Positions 1-12,600 of a stretch of DNA of 64,000 nucleotides are shown piece by piece (position 1 is the stretch's first letter; each line of letters starts with the position of its first letter). Position numbers and translations under genes: made by a program. The notes beneath the pieces are model-generated. The model was not told the origin of the DNA and made no database searches. It saw only the letters and a list, made by a program, of their open reading frames with translations. The stretch is from positions 248,001 to 312,000 of the forward strand of contig NZ_JAENHM010000060.1 in the NCBI RefSeq assembly GCF_016595245.1. The letters run 5' to 3'. This DNA comes from Azospirillum endophyticum (lineage in GTDB: Bacteria; Pseudomonadota; Alphaproteobacteria; Azospirillales; Azospirillaceae).

Positions 1-1606
1 GGCACTGATCGACAATCTCGACCGGCTGAACGGCGCCAGCGAGGCGCGGCTGGCGGCACAGGCCCGGCGTGCCCCCTTGCAGCGCCAGCTCGACGATGCC
101 CATGCGAAGGCCAGCGGCGAAGCGGCCGACGCGAACCTGCTGCACGGCATCCTCAGCACCAGCCTGATGCTGGACGATCCCCGCGACCTGCGCGACTGGA
201 AGGCCCGCTTCGACCGCGCCGCCGACCGGATCCGGAAGGACGCCGGCGGCGCGCCCCTGCCGGAGGCGCTGACGGCCCTGGTCGCGGCGGCCGAGGGCAA
301 GGACGGCGTCTTCGCGATCCGCCAGGCCGGCTTCGCCGCCGCCAAATCGGTGGCCGACTTGCTCGACGCCAACCGCGGGCTGACCGCCGGCTTCAAGGAG
401 GCGGTCGCCGGCCTCGTCGACCGCGCCAAGGCCGACGCCCAGACATCGGCCGGCGCCGCCGACGCCGCCATCCGGCAGGGCTACGCACTGCTGGCCGCCA
501 CCGTCGGCGCCAGCGCCCTGGTCGGCCTGCTGATCGCCTGGCTCTATGTCCGCCGCAACCTCGCCCGCCGCCTGGAACGGCTGACCGGCGCCATGGAGCG
601 GATCGCCGAGGGCGACCTCGCCGCCGCGATCCCGGCCGGCGGCAGCGACGAGATCGCGGTGATGGCCGGCGCCCTGGCGGTCTTCCGCGACAATGCCGCC
701 GCCATCGAACAGGCCCGTGCCGAGGCGGAGGATCTGCGCCGGCGCCAGTCGGCCGAGCGCCGGCAGGAGCGCGAGGCGCTGGCCGACAGCTTCCAGGCCA
801 CCGTCGACCACGTCATCGCCGAAGTGCGGGACGGGGCGAAGGAGGTCGGCACGTCGTCCCGCGGCCTGTCGGAGACGGCGGAGCGGACCTCGTCGCGCCT
901 GACCGACGCGCTGGCGGCGACCAGGAACGCGAACGAGAGCGTCCAGACCGTCGCCGCGGCGGCGGACGAGCTGTCGCGCTCCATCGCCATGATCATGGCG
1001 CAGGTCACCGCCTCCACCGGCGTCACCCGGCGGGCGGTGGAGGACGCGGCGCACACCACCCGGCAGATCGGGGTCCTGCAGGACTGCGTCGTCCGGATCG
1101 GCGAGGTCAGCGAGCTGATCGGCGCGGTGGCGGTGCAGACCAACCTGCTGGCGCTGAACGCCACCATCGAGGCCGCCCGCGCCGGCGACGCCGGCAAGGG
1201 ATTCGCCGTGGTCGCCGGCGAGGTCAAGGCGCTGGCCGGCCAGACCGCGCGGGCGACGGAGGAGATCGCCGCCCAGATCGCGGCGATCCGCGGCGCCTCC
1301 GCCGATACCCGGCAGTCGTTGGAGGCGATCGTCCGCACCATCGCCGACATCGACGGCACCAACGCGGCGATCGCGGCGGCGGTCGGGCAGCAGAGCGCCG
1401 CCACCGACGAGATCGCCCGCAGCGTCGCCATCGCCGCGGGGCATTCCGGCCAGATCACCGAAGCCATCGGCAGCGTATCGGCCGAGGCCGGGCAGACCGG
1501 CGAGGCGGCCGGCATGGCGGCGGGCAGCGCCGACCGGATGCTGGCGCTCTTCGCGCAGCTCGACCGCGAGCTGGGACTGTTCGTGACCGGCCTGAAGGCG
1601 TCGTGA
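1..1606 (+). CDS. Methyl-accepting chemotaxis protein, 5' end cut by window edge
   Basis: Transmembrane chemoreceptor that would signal through CheA/CheW. The reading frame is open from the first bases of the window, so the true start lies upstream and the N-terminal part of the ligand-binding region is missing. A helical sensor region is followed by one membrane span (about nt 479-553), a HAMP domain (about nt 554-715) and the cytoplasmic signalling domain. The highly conserved hairpin tip (NLLALNATIEAARAG) lies near nt 1141-1190. No second MCP or che gene is in the window. Only 81 bases separate it from the hybrid kinase downstream on the same strand, so co-transcription is possible. The ligand cannot be inferred. 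Confidence 0.93.
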   Translation, partial: ALIDNLDRLNGASEARLAAQARRAPLQRQLDDAHAKASGEAADANLLHGILSTSLMLDDPRDLRDWKARFDRAADRIRKDAGGAPLPEALTALVAAAEGKDGVFAIRQAGFAAAKSVADLLDANRGLTAGFKEAVAGLVDRAKADAQTSAGAADAAIRQGYALLAATVGASALVGLLIAWLYVRRNLARRLERLTGAMERIAEGDLAAAIPAGGSDEIAVMAGALAVFRDNAAAIEQARAEAEDLRRRQSAERRQEREALADSFQATVDHVIAEVRDGAKEVGTSSRGLSETAERTSSRLTDALAATRNANESVQTVAAAADELSRSIAMIMAQVTASTGVTRRAVEDAAHTTRQIGVLQDCVVRIGEVSELIGAVAVQTNLLALNATIEAARAGDAGKGFAVVAGEVKALAGQTARATEEIAAQIAAIRGASADTRQSLEAIVRTIADIDGTNAAIAAAVGQQSAATDEIARSVAIAAGHSGQITEAIGSVSAEAGQTGEAAGMAAGSADRMLALFAQLDRELGLFVTGLKAS

Positions 1607-1687
1607 TGACGCCCGCCGGCGTCCCCGTTCCGTCCGCCTCTTTTCCCGCTGGCGCGGGCAGGGCGGCCGGCGGTAGCCTCCAGCCCG

Positions 1688-4438
<2,751 letters not shown>

Positions 4439-4444
4439 CGGATC

Positions 4445-4559
4445 CTCCCTCTCCCTCCGGGGAGAGGGCCGGGGTGAGGGGGATGCACAGGATGGATTCT
4501 CGGGAGTCCCCGCCATGCGTCCCCCTCACCCTAACCCTCTCCCCGGGGGGGAGAGGGGA
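4445..4559. repeat. Long inverted repeat, copy A
   Basis: Two arms of about 40 bases in inverted orientation, each carrying its own small palindrome (CCCTCTCC...GGAGAGGG) and a GGGTGAGGGGGA tract, separated by about 30 bases. The same structure recurs at 25171-25315 and 30746-30860. This copy lies between the converging ends of the hybrid kinase and the orphan binding protein. It behaves like a REP/MITE-type intergenic element; no coding capacity is evident. Confidence 0.85.
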
Positions 4560-4611
4560 TCCAGGCCGGCTCCACAGGATGTGTGTGACCCGGAGTTTCC
4601 GGCATGAAACG

Positions 4612-4661
4612 AAAAAAGCCCGCTTCCCCCGGCGCCTGGAACGGCACCGGGAGAAGCGGGC
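4612..4661 (-). terminator. Rho-independent terminator of the orphan binding-protein gene
   Basis: Arms 4618-4632 and 4647-4661 pair at 14 of 15 positions (GCCCGCTTCCCCCGG on the plus strand), with a 14-base loop. On the minus strand the stem is followed by six T residues (A tract 4612-4617). It starts 23 bases past the stop codon at 4684, as expected for the end of a single-gene transcript. Confidence 0.9.
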
Positions 4662-4683
4662 TTCTTCGAACCGGACCCTTCGC

Positions 4684-5721
4684 TCAGTTGGCGACGGACT
4701 TGATCTCGGATTCCCAACGGCCCAGCAGCCGCTTGCGCTCCTCGACCATGCCGTATTTCTGGAAGTTGTAGTCGATCAGCCGGACATCCTCGAACTTCGG
4801 CGCATCGGGCGGCGACACCGACTGCTTGTTGGACGGCGTCATCTGGAAGTTGACGGCACCGTAATCCTGCGCCTCGGGCGTCAAGGCGAAGTCATAGAAC
4901 TTCTTGGCCGATTCGAGATTCTTGGCACCCTTGAGGATGCTCATCGAACCGATCTCGTAGCCCGTCCCCTCGCAGGGGGTCGAGATGTCGACCGGGAACT
5001 TGTTCACCTTCTGGATGACGCTGTCGTTAACCCAGGAGATGCCGACCAGCGTCTCGCCCCGCGCCACCGCAGCCGCCGGGGCGGCACCGGACTTGGTGTA
5101 CTGGTTGATGCTTTCGTTCAGCTTCTTCAGATAGTCGAAGCCGGCATCCTCGCCGAAGATCTGCACCAGGGTCGCCAACGCCGTGTAGGCCGCCCCGGAC
5201 GAACTGGGATTGGGCATCTGGATCTCGCCCTTGAACTCCGGACGCAGCAGGTCGGCCCAGCATTTCGGCGGCTGGATGCCGCGCTTGGCGAGCATCTCGG
5301 TGTTGTAGACGAAGCCGAGCGCCCCGGCGTAGATGCCGACGCTGCGGCCCTGCGACTGCTTGTACTGGCTCTGCGCCCAGGACTGCAGATCCTTCATCTG
5401 CGGGCTGTCATAGGCGACGCTCAACCCTTCCTCGGCAGCCTGGAGATGCGGGTCGCCCGAGCTGCCCCACCAGATGTCGATCTTCGGGTTTGCCGCCTCG
5501 GCGCGAATCTGGGCCAGCGCCTCGCCGGCACTCTTGCGGGTCATGGCGACGCCGATGCCGGTCTTCTTCTCGAAGGCGACGGCCATGGCCTTGCACCATT
5601 CCTCCTGCACGCCGCACAGGACAGTGACGCTTCCCTGCGCATAGGCCGGGCTCGCGGCAAGCGCAACCAGCGCGCCGATGCCGAACCCGACAGACTTCAT
5701 CGTAGAAACCGCACTGACCAT
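4684..5721 (-). CDS. Orphan periplasmic ABC solute-binding protein, AfuA/FbpA-like
   Basis: Solute-binding protein of 345 residues with a signal peptide ending near the Ala-Tyr-Ala motif (about residue 28). The fold family is that of ferric and sugar-phosphate binding proteins (SBP_bac_8/AfuA type), with the typical IDIWWGSSGDP segment. GGAGG lies nine bases before the ATG at 5721, so that start is preferred over the internal Met at 5700. No permease or ATPase gene is adjacent and a strong terminator follows, so it is a stand-alone gene; it may feed a distant importer or a receptor. Family annotations often say iron, yet AfuA-type members bind phosphosugars, so the ligand is open. Confidence 0.85.
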   Translation of the reverse strand: MVSAVSTMKSVGFGIGALVALAASPAYAQGSVTVLCGVQEEWCKAMAVAFEKKTGIGVAMTRKSAGEALAQIRAEAANPKIDIWWGSSGDPHLQAAEEGLSVAYDSPQMKDLQSWAQSQYKQSQGRSVGIYAGALGFVYNTEMLAKRGIQPPKCWADLLRPEFKGEIQMPNPSSSGAAYTALATLVQIFGEDAGFDYLKKLNESINQYTKSGAAPAAAVARGETLVGISWVNDSVIQKVNKFPVDISTPCEGTGYEIGSMSILKGAKNLESAKKFYDFALTPEAQDYGAVNFQMTPSNKQSVSPPDAPKFEDVRLIDYNFQKYGMVEERKRLLGRWESEIKSVAN

Positions 5722-5764
5722 GGAAAGAATCCTCCGGTAAAAACTGCGTTTTTGTTTTCTCTGA

Positions 5765-5815
5765 TGATACCAAATTATCCAAAACGCTTTGCGTTTCAGG
5801 AAAAAAGCGGTATCA
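5765..5815. promoter_or_regulatory. Two concentric dyads in a divergent promoter region
   Basis: The outer dyad is TGATACC (5765-5771) and GGTATCA (5809-5815). The inner dyad is AAACGC-TTT-GCGTTT (5782-5796). Their centres coincide within one base (5790 and 5789). The surrounding sequence is A+T-rich compared with the rest of the window and lies between the divergent binding-protein gene (start 5721) and the hexapeptide-repeat gene (start about 6024). The arrangement suggests an operator for a regulator controlling one or both genes; the regulator is unknown. Confidence 0.5.
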
Positions 5816-6023
5816 ACGATGAAGAAGATACAAGATAGACTTTTACCTTCCTTCGATCTCCCTTCGATCGTCCAGGCGGCATCGTTTCCGACGCCTTTCT
5901 TTTCGATTGTTCATACAAGGACCGAATGAATGGCGGATGTCACCATCATGGGAAACCGGCGAAACACTGTTAACGGAAGCCGGCCGGCGCCGGCCGCCGC
6001 GACTCGTGGGAGGGCCGGCGGCC

Positions 6024-6665
6024 ATGGCACCGATCATGGTTGAGGCTCTCCTCGGCGCCGTCGACCGGGCTCGCGAACGCGCCGGCTTCCTGTCCGTCGA
6101 GGCGGTGGCGGCGCTCGCCGACGACGGGGTTCTCGTCCTCGACCCGTTCTCGACGCTGGTTTCGCCGGGCGTCGCCCTGGCAGGCGGCGTCACGCTGTGG
6201 CCCGGCACGATCATCCAGGCGACGGAGGGGGGCGAGGTGACCGTCGGCAGCGGCACCCGGCTCTTCCCCGGCACGCGCATCGTCGCCGCCGGCGGGCGGG
6301 TGACCATCGGCGCCGAAACCGAGATCGGCGAGGAGGGCGGCTTCACCATCAAGGCCGACCACCCCGGCTGCCTCATCGAGATCGGCAGCCACGCGCGGCT
6401 GCTCGGCGGCGGTTCGCTGGCCCTCGCCAACCACATCGGCGACGGGGCGCAGGTGCTCGGCCCGATCCGGATGCAGGACTGCCGCCTTCAGTCCGGCGGC
6501 AGCCACCGCGACCCGGACCCGGACCGGCGGGGCGGCGTCCTAAAGGGCAGCGGCGTCGCCCGCGGCCTCACCGTGCCGACCGGCATGGTCATCCAGGCCT
6601 TCGGCCTGTTCGGCGAAGCCCCTCTGCGCCCGCAATCCTTCTTCCACCCGAAACCACGGGCATGA
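6024..6665 (+). CDS. Left-handed beta-helix (hexapeptide-repeat) protein
   Basis: Protein of 213 residues from the ATG at 6024, which has GGGAGGG about nine bases upstream; the frame stays open back to a TTG at 5907 and includes an ATG at 5937. The central part is a run of hexapeptide-like turns with Ile/Val/Leu every six residues and many glycines (for example VTVGSGTRLFPGTRIVAAGG), the pattern of acyltransferase-type beta-helices. An N-terminal helical part precedes the helix. No catalytic His was assigned with confidence, so it could be an acyltransferase or a scaffold. It ends four bases before the aldo/keto reductase gene, so the two are almost certainly co-transcribed. Confidence 0.65.
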   Translation: MAPIMVEALLGAVDRARERAGFLSVEAVAALADDGVLVLDPFSTLVSPGVALAGGVTLWPGTIIQATEGGEVTVGSGTRLFPGTRIVAAGGRVTIGAETEIGEEGGFTIKADHPGCLIEIGSHARLLGGGSLALANHIGDGAQVLGPIRMQDCRLQSGGSHRDPDPDRRGGVLKGSGVARGLTVPTGMVIQAFGLFGEAPLRPQSFFHPKPRA

Positions 6666-6669
6666 CGCC

Positions 6670-7464
6670 ATGAAGACTGTTCAAACACGGCTCGAGCTGG
6701 GCCTCGGCCTGCTGTCCATCGGCCGGAGCTGGGGCGTGCGCCCGACCGGGGTGCCCGGCGAGGAGGAGGCGCAGGCCCTTCTCCGCCGCGCGCTCGAACT
6801 CGGCATCCGCACCCTCGACACCGCCCCGGCCTACGGCACCAGCGAGGCCGTGCTGGGCCGCTTCCTCGCCGGCCTCCCGGGACCGCGACGCTCCGCCCTG
6901 ACGGTGATGACCAAGGCCGGCGAGCATTGGGATGCGGACGGCGCCACGACCTTCGTCGACCATGGCCGCGACGCCCTGCGGCGCAGCATCGACCGCAGCC
7001 TGACCCTCCTGCAAAGGATCGACGTCCTGCAGATCCACAAGACGACCGCCGAGCTGGTGGACAGCCCCGACGTGGTCGCCGCGATCGGGCATGCCAGGGC
7101 GGCGGGGGTGACGAGATTCGGCGCCAGCATCGCGACGGTCGAGGCCGGGCGGCGGGCAATCGAGACGGGGCTCTATTCCTATCTGCAATTCCCCTTCAAC
7201 AGCGCCGACGACAGGATGCTGCCACTGCTCCCCCTGATGGCGCAGGCGGGCCTGCGGGCGATCGTCAACCGTCCCTTCGCCATGGGCTCGCTGGTCGGCG
7301 CGCCGGCCGGATCGGCTGCCGGCTCGGCGGCAGGCGGGGACGCCGCCCGTGCCGCCTTCGCCTTCATCGGCCGCCATCTCGCCGACGGCATCGTCCTCAC
7401 CGGAACCGGCAAGGTCGCCCATCTCGAAGCGAACGCCGCCAGCTTCGCCGCCGCGCTGCCGTAG
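6670..7464 (+). CDS. Aldo/keto reductase
   Basis: Cytoplasmic NAD(P)H-dependent oxidoreductase of 264 residues with the family's catalytic tetrad visible: Asp50 and Tyr55 in TLDTAPAYG, Lys82 in VMTK and His123 in LQIHK. The length is slightly short for the family (usually 270-330) and the C-terminal NADPH-binding segment is compressed, though a GIVLTGTGKVAHLEAN stretch resembles it. It follows the hexapeptide-repeat gene by four bases. The substrate is unknown. Confidence 0.88.
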   Translation: MKTVQTRLELGLGLLSIGRSWGVRPTGVPGEEEAQALLRRALELGIRTLDTAPAYGTSEAVLGRFLAGLPGPRRSALTVMTKAGEHWDADGATTFVDHGRDALRRSIDRSLTLLQRIDVLQIHKTTAELVDSPDVVAAIGHARAAGVTRFGASIATVEAGRRAIETGLYSYLQFPFNSADDRMLPLLPLMAQAGLRAIVNRPFAMGSLVGAPAGSAAGSAAGGDAARAAFAFIGRHLADGIVLTGTGKVAHLEANAASFAAALP

Positions 7465-7513
7465 GCTCCTGGGCCAGGGCGGCGGAAGATCGCGGCGCTC
7501 TTGGAAGTGCGGC

Positions 7514-7954
7514 TCAGCGCCCGGCAGGTGGCGGCGCAAGGGCCGCCGCCATCCTTGCCTTCGCCGCGACCGCCGCGGCGCCGGACAGGGCGCCGGCCTC
7601 CATCGCCAGTTCCAAGGCGCGTTCCAGGTCGGTGATCCGGAACGGCTTTTCCAGGAAGGCGACGGCACCGGCGGCCCGCGCGTCCTGCGCGGCTGCATGC
7701 CCGCTGCACACGATCACGGGAATGCCGTTCCGGTCGGTCAGGTGCCGCGCGGCGGTCAAGCCATTGGACCCGCCGGCCAGCCAGACGTCGATGACCGCCA
7801 CGTCGACGGCTTTCCCGACGGCGAAGTCGATCGCGCGCTCGGCGGTGTCCACCACGGCAACGACACGGTGACCCAGGTCGTCCAGGATATCGGCCAGCAT
7901 CGCGGCGATGCAGGGATCGTCCTCGGCCACCAGAATGTCCAGGCAGTCGGCCAT
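7514..7954 (-). CDS. Single-domain response regulator (CheY-like)
   Basis: Stand-alone receiver of 146 residues. The acidic pair is in AEDDP, the phospho-acceptor is Asp56 (VIDVWLAGG), with Ser84 and the conserved Lys103 (FLEKPF). No output domain follows; the last 30 residues are Ala/Pro-rich. GGGAGGTGAGG lies just before the ATG. Such receivers usually act in phosphorelays with hybrid kinases, and the hybrid kinase at 1688-4438 could be a partner, which is inference only. It converges with the aldo/keto reductase gene. Confidence 0.9.
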   Translation of the reverse strand: MADCLDILVAEDDPCIAAMLADILDDLGHRVVAVVDTAERAIDFAVGKAVDVAVIDVWLAGGSNGLTAARHLTDRNGIPVIVCSGHAAAQDARAAGAVAFLEKPFRITDLERALELAMEAGALSGAAAVAAKARMAAALAPPPAGR

Positions 7955-8104
7955 TCCTCACCTCCCGTCAATGCGATCCCCCTTCACATGGCGGTTCGAT
8001 GACGGAATTGCCTCCGCTCACCGGGAGACAGCGATCCACTGTGGCATTTCGGCCTCCCTATCCCACCGGGCCGATCGCACCCTTTTCGCGCACCGGCGCC
8101 GTCC

Positions 8105-8833
8105 TCATGGCGTTTGCGGGATGCCCCGGCGATACCGTCCCGGCGTGACCCCGAAGGCGCGCCGGAAGCAGCGGCCGAGATGGCTCTGGTCGGAAAAGCC
8201 GGTCTCGGCCGCCACATCGGCGACCGCCTGCCCGACGCGCAGCAGCCGGCGGGCCTCGTTCAGTTTTCCCGACAGCCGGAACATCTGCGGCGGCATGCCG
8301 TACAGCCGGCGGAACCGGCGCGAGAAGCCTTCGCGGCTCATGCCGGCGAGATCGGCCGCCTCGCCCACCGTTTCCCACCGGACGCCGGCGCTATCGGCCG
8401 GATGCGGCGGCATGGCCGCCCCGACCCGGAAATCCTCGACGGCCGCCGTGAGATCCCGCCAGTCGATGCACGTCCGCGGTCGCCACAGCCGGACCAGTCC
8501 GGAAAACAGCGCCGTGGCCTCGCAAGCCCCCGGCGCGGTGTAGATGTTGAGGCAGACGACATCCGCCGGTTCGGCGAGCGACCGGTGCGGCGTCCCGGCC
8601 GGGATCTCCACGCCCTCGCCCGGGCCGACGTCGAACAGCGCGCCGCCCATCACGAAGCGGCGCCGTCCGGACAGGACGAAGGTCAACTGGTCCTCGTCAT
8701 GGAAATGCGGCGGCAGCGACACGTCCCGTCCACGGACGATGCCGAGTTCGACGATGCCGCTGCCGGACGGCCGCCAATAATGCCAGGCACCGTCGGGCTT
8801 CGTGCCTCCGGCAAACCGCAGCGACGTCGCCAT
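8105..8833 (-). CDS. AraC-family transcriptional regulator with cupin sensor
   Basis: DNA-binding regulator of 242 residues. The N-terminal half is a cupin-like ligand domain (HFHDEDQLTFVLSG, about residues 43-56). The C-terminal half is the double helix-turn-helix of AraC proteins, with the typical second-helix segment GFSDQSHLGRCFRRAFG followed by TPGRYR. It is transcribed away from the small DMT transporter at 9032, about 200 bases apart, which is therefore a plausible target. The ligand is unknown. Confidence 0.9.
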   Translation of the reverse strand: MATSLRFAGGTKPDGAWHYWRPSGSGIVELGIVRGRDVSLPPHFHDEDQLTFVLSGRRRFVMGGALFDVGPGEGVEIPAGTPHRSLAEPADVVCLNIYTAPGACEATALFSGLVRLWRPRTCIDWRDLTAAVEDFRVGAAMPPHPADSAGVRWETVGEAADLAGMSREGFSRRFRRLYGMPPQMFRLSGKLNEARRLLRVGQAVADVAAETGFSDQSHLGRCFRRAFGVTPGRYRRGIPQTP

Positions 8834-9031
8834 GACACGGTCCCCCCATCCGCAAATGCCCGCACAGCATCGCCGACCGCGCGGTCATCCGCCAGCGAAG
8901 CGTGCCGGCTGCCGGCCGGTCACATCCGTTCCAGACCGCGGACGCCTCGGCCTGCTATCCATCGGCTGGAAACCGCCGCAGGGATGCCAACCCTGCGGAC
9001 CCTCGGTCCTGCAAACCTGAAGGAGTCCGGC

Positions 9032-9484
9032 ATGAGCGCCGCCCTGTCCGTCTTCTCGTATCTCCTGGTGATCGGCGCCGGGGTGAGCGTCGCCCTGCAG
9101 CAGGTCCTGAACGCCAATCTGCGGGCGCAACTGGGATCGCCCTGGTGGGCCGGCTTCGTCAGCTATCTCGTCGGCATGCTGGCGATGCTGGCGGTGGCGC
9201 TGACCGCCCCCGGCCCCCGGCTGGCCGACGGCGTCGGCGGGGTCACGTCCTGGCTGTCCTGGACCGGCGGGCTGTTCGGCGCGCTGTTCATCGGAACGGC
9301 CATCCTGATGGTTCCCCGCCTAGGGGCCGCGACCGTGCTTGCCCTGATCGTCGTCGGCCAGATGCTCGGCTCCCTCGCCTTCGACCATTTCGGCCTGCTC
9401 GGGCTTTCGCAACACCCGGTCAGCCCCACCCGTCTGGCCGGCGCGGCGTCGCTGATCCTCGGCGTCGTCCTGATCCGGTCGTGA
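9032..9484 (+). CDS. DMT-family inner-membrane transporter (YdcZ/DUF606 type)
   Basis: Small hydrophobic protein of 150 residues with about five membrane spans. It matches the DUF606/YdcZ group by its short length, the VALQQVLNANLRAQLGSPWWA segment after span 1 and the GLLGLSQHPVSPTRLAGAASL segment before the last span. The start is set by AGGAG at 9021-9025, six bases before the ATG. It is probably a substrate exporter controlled by the divergent AraC regulator; the substrate is unknown. Confidence 0.87.
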   Translation: MSAALSVFSYLLVIGAGVSVALQQVLNANLRAQLGSPWWAGFVSYLVGMLAMLAVALTAPGPRLADGVGGVTSWLSWTGGLFGALFIGTAILMVPRLGAATVLALIVVGQMLGSLAFDHFGLLGLSQHPVSPTRLAGAASLILGVVLIRS

Positions 9485-9565
9485 CGTCCCCGGTTCCGCA
9501 CCGCCCCTCGGGTGCCCGCAGCAGCAGCGCCACGACGCCTCGCCGGTCCGCCGGAATTGAGGGCC

Positions 9566-9592
9566 GGCGGGGCCGCCGCCATCGGCCCCGCC
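9566..9592. terminator. GC-rich hairpin between converging genes
   Basis: A perfect 10-base-pair stem (GGCGGGGCCG, 9566-9575, with its complement at 9583-9592) and a 7-base loop lie between the 3' ends of the DMT transporter (+) and the RND permease (-). Neither side has a T tract, so it may act as a bidirectional barrier or mRNA 3' end structure rather than a classical terminator. Confidence 0.45.
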
Positions 9593-9608
9593 CTCCCCTG
9601 ACCGACCA

Positions 9609-12600
9609 TCATTCCCCAGGCTGATGCCGCGCCTTCATACCGACCTCTTCGGGGACGGCGGGATGCTGGTTGACTGCCAGCGGTCGGCTGAACAGGCGGC
9701 GGACGACCGTATAGAACACCGGGGTGAAGATCAGGCCGAAGATGGTCACCCCCAGCATTCCCATGAACACCGCGGTGCCCAGGGTCTGCCGCATCTCCGC
9801 TCCGGCTCCCTGCGCGATCATCAGCGGCACGACGCCGAGGATGAAGGCGAGCGAGGTCATCAGGATCGGGCGAAGCCGCGTGCGGGCCGCCTCCACCGCC
9901 GCCTCGAAGCGGTTCTTCCCTTCGAAGAGTTCGTTCTGACGGGCGAACTCGACGATGAGGATGGCGTTCTTGGCGGCAAGGCCGACCAGGACGACGAAAC
10001 CGACCTGGGCCAGGATGTCGACGGCCATGCCGCGGATCATCAGGCCGGTCACCGCCGCCAGCAGGCACATGGGCACGATCAGGATGACCGACAGCGGCAT
10101 GGTCCAGCTCTCATACTGGGCCGCCAGCACCAGGAAGACGAACAGCACCGACAGCCCGAAGACCATCAGGCCGCTGTTCCCGGCGGCTTTCTCCTGATAG
10201 GCCAACTCCGTCCACTCGAAACCGAAGCCGTCGGGCAGCACTTCCGCGGCGGCCTTCTCCATGGCGGCCAGGGCATAGCCGGTGGAGAAGCCGGGCAACG
10301 TGTTGCCCTGCAGCTCCGCCGCCGGATAGAGATTGTAGCGGGCGGCGCGGTAGGGGCCGGTGATGTCGGTCAGCGCCGCCACCGCACCGATCGGAACCAT
10401 CTCGCCGCGCTCGTTGCGGGTCTTCAGGTTGGCGAGGTCGTGCGGGTTCTGGCGGAAACGGCCGTCGGCCTGCGCGGTCACCCGGTAGGTGCGGCCCAGC
10501 AGGTTGAACTCGTTGACGAAGGCCGAGCCGATATAGATCTGCAAGGCCTCGAACACCTGATCGGCGGTCACCCCCAGCATCTCCGCCCGCTGGCGGTCGA
10601 TGTCGGCGTAGATCTTGGGGGTCTTGGTGTTGAACAGCGTGAACACGCCGACCAGCCCCGGGATCTTGTTGGCCGCGGCGGACAGCTCGGTCACCGCCGC
10701 ATCGAGCGCCGGCAGGCCGCGGCCCCGCTTGTCCTCCACCATCATCTTGAAGCCGCCGGAATTGCCGATGCCGCGGACCGGCGGTGGCGGGATGGTGATG
10801 ATGAAGGCGTCCTCGATGGAGGCCAGCCGCTTCCTCAGATCGGCCAGGACCGCGTCGGCGGAATGACCGTCCCTGATGCGATCCTCGAAGGGGGCGAGGG
10901 TCACGAAGATCGCTCCGGCGTTCGGCGCGTTGGTGAAGGTGGCGCCATCGAAGCCGGCGAAGGGAACGGCATGGATGACCCCGGGTGTCTTCAGCAGCAC
11001 GTCCACCGATTTGCGCACCACCTCGTCGGTCCGGGCCAGCGAAGAGCCCGGTGGCAGCTGTATCACGGTGATCAGGTAACCCTGGTCCTGGTTGGGAATG
11101 AAGCCGGTCGGCGCCCGGTTGAACTGCCAGCCGGTGACGCCGAGCAGCAGCAGATAGACCGGCAGGACGATGAAGGGCAACCGCACCAGCCGCCGCGTCA
11201 GTCCGGCATAGCCGTTGGACAGCCGCTCGAACCCGGCGTTGAAACCGCGGAAGAAGGCGGCGACCGGCCGCATCGGCAGCGACGGCTTGGGCGGGTGTTC
11301 CTGGTGGGGCTTGAACAGCAGGGCGCAGAGCGCCGGGCTGAGGGTCAGCGACACGAGGCAGGAGATCACCGTGGCACTCGCGATGGTCACCGCGAACTGC
11401 CGGAAGAACTGGCCGGAAATGCCGCTGACCAGGGCGGCGGGAACGAACACCGCGGTCAGCACCAGGGCGATGGCGATCAGCGCCCCACCGACCTCGTTCA
11501 TCGTCTCGTGCGCGGCATCCTTGGGCTTCATGCCGCGGCTGATGAAGCGCTCCACATTCTCCACCACGACGATGGCGTCGTCGACCACGATGCCGATCGC
11601 CAGCACCAGACCGAACAGCGACAGGGTGTTCAGCGAATAGCCCAGGGCCGCCAGCACGGCGAAGGTGCCGACCAGCGAGACCGGAATGGCCAGAATGGGA
11701 ACAATGGAGGCGCGCCAGGACTGGAGGAACAGGATGACGACGACGACGACCAGGATGACGGCCTCGTAGATCGTCTTGTAGACCTCCTCGACCGACTGGG
11801 CGATGAACTCCGTAGGGTTGTAGACGACATCGTAGCGCATGCCGGCGGGGAAGCTCTTGGAGAGGTCCTCCATCGTCGTCAGGATGCGGTTGGCGGTCTC
11901 CAGGGCGTTGGAGCCGGGCCGTTGGAAGACCACCAGCGGCACCGCGGACTGGCGATCGAGATAGGCGTTCAGGTTGTAGTCCTGGGCGCCGAGCTCGACG
12001 CGGGCCACGTCGCGCAGGCGGGTGACGGCGCTGCCGTCGGTCTTCACGATGATGTTGCCGAAGTCGCGCGCATCGGTCAGGCGGCCCAGCGTCTCGACAT
12101 TCAGCTGGAACGCGCCGGGGGTCGGAACCGGCGGCTGGTTGATGACACCGCCCGACACCTGGACGTTCTGCGCCTGGATGGCGCGGACGACGTCTCCGGC
12201 CGTGAGCCCGCGGGCCGCCACCTTGTCGGGGTCGAGCCAGACGCGCATGGCATAATCGCGGGCACCGAACACCTGCACGTCGCCGACGCCGTCCAGGCGC
12301 GCCAGCACGTCCTTGATCTGCAGCAGCGCGTAGTTCGACATGTAGAGCTGGTCGCGCTCTCCGCCTGGGGAGTTCAGGTGGATCACCATCAGCATGTCGG
12401 GCGAATTCTTGCGCACGGTCACGCCGATGCGCCGCACCTCCTCCGGCAGCCGCGGCTCGGCGACGGCAAGGCGGTTCTGCACGAGCACCTGGGCGGTGTC
12501 GAGATCGGTGCCGAGCTTGAAGGTGATGGTCAGTTGCAGGCGGCCGTCGCTGGTCGCCTGCGAGGTCATGTAGAGCATGTTCTCGACGCCGTTGATCTCC

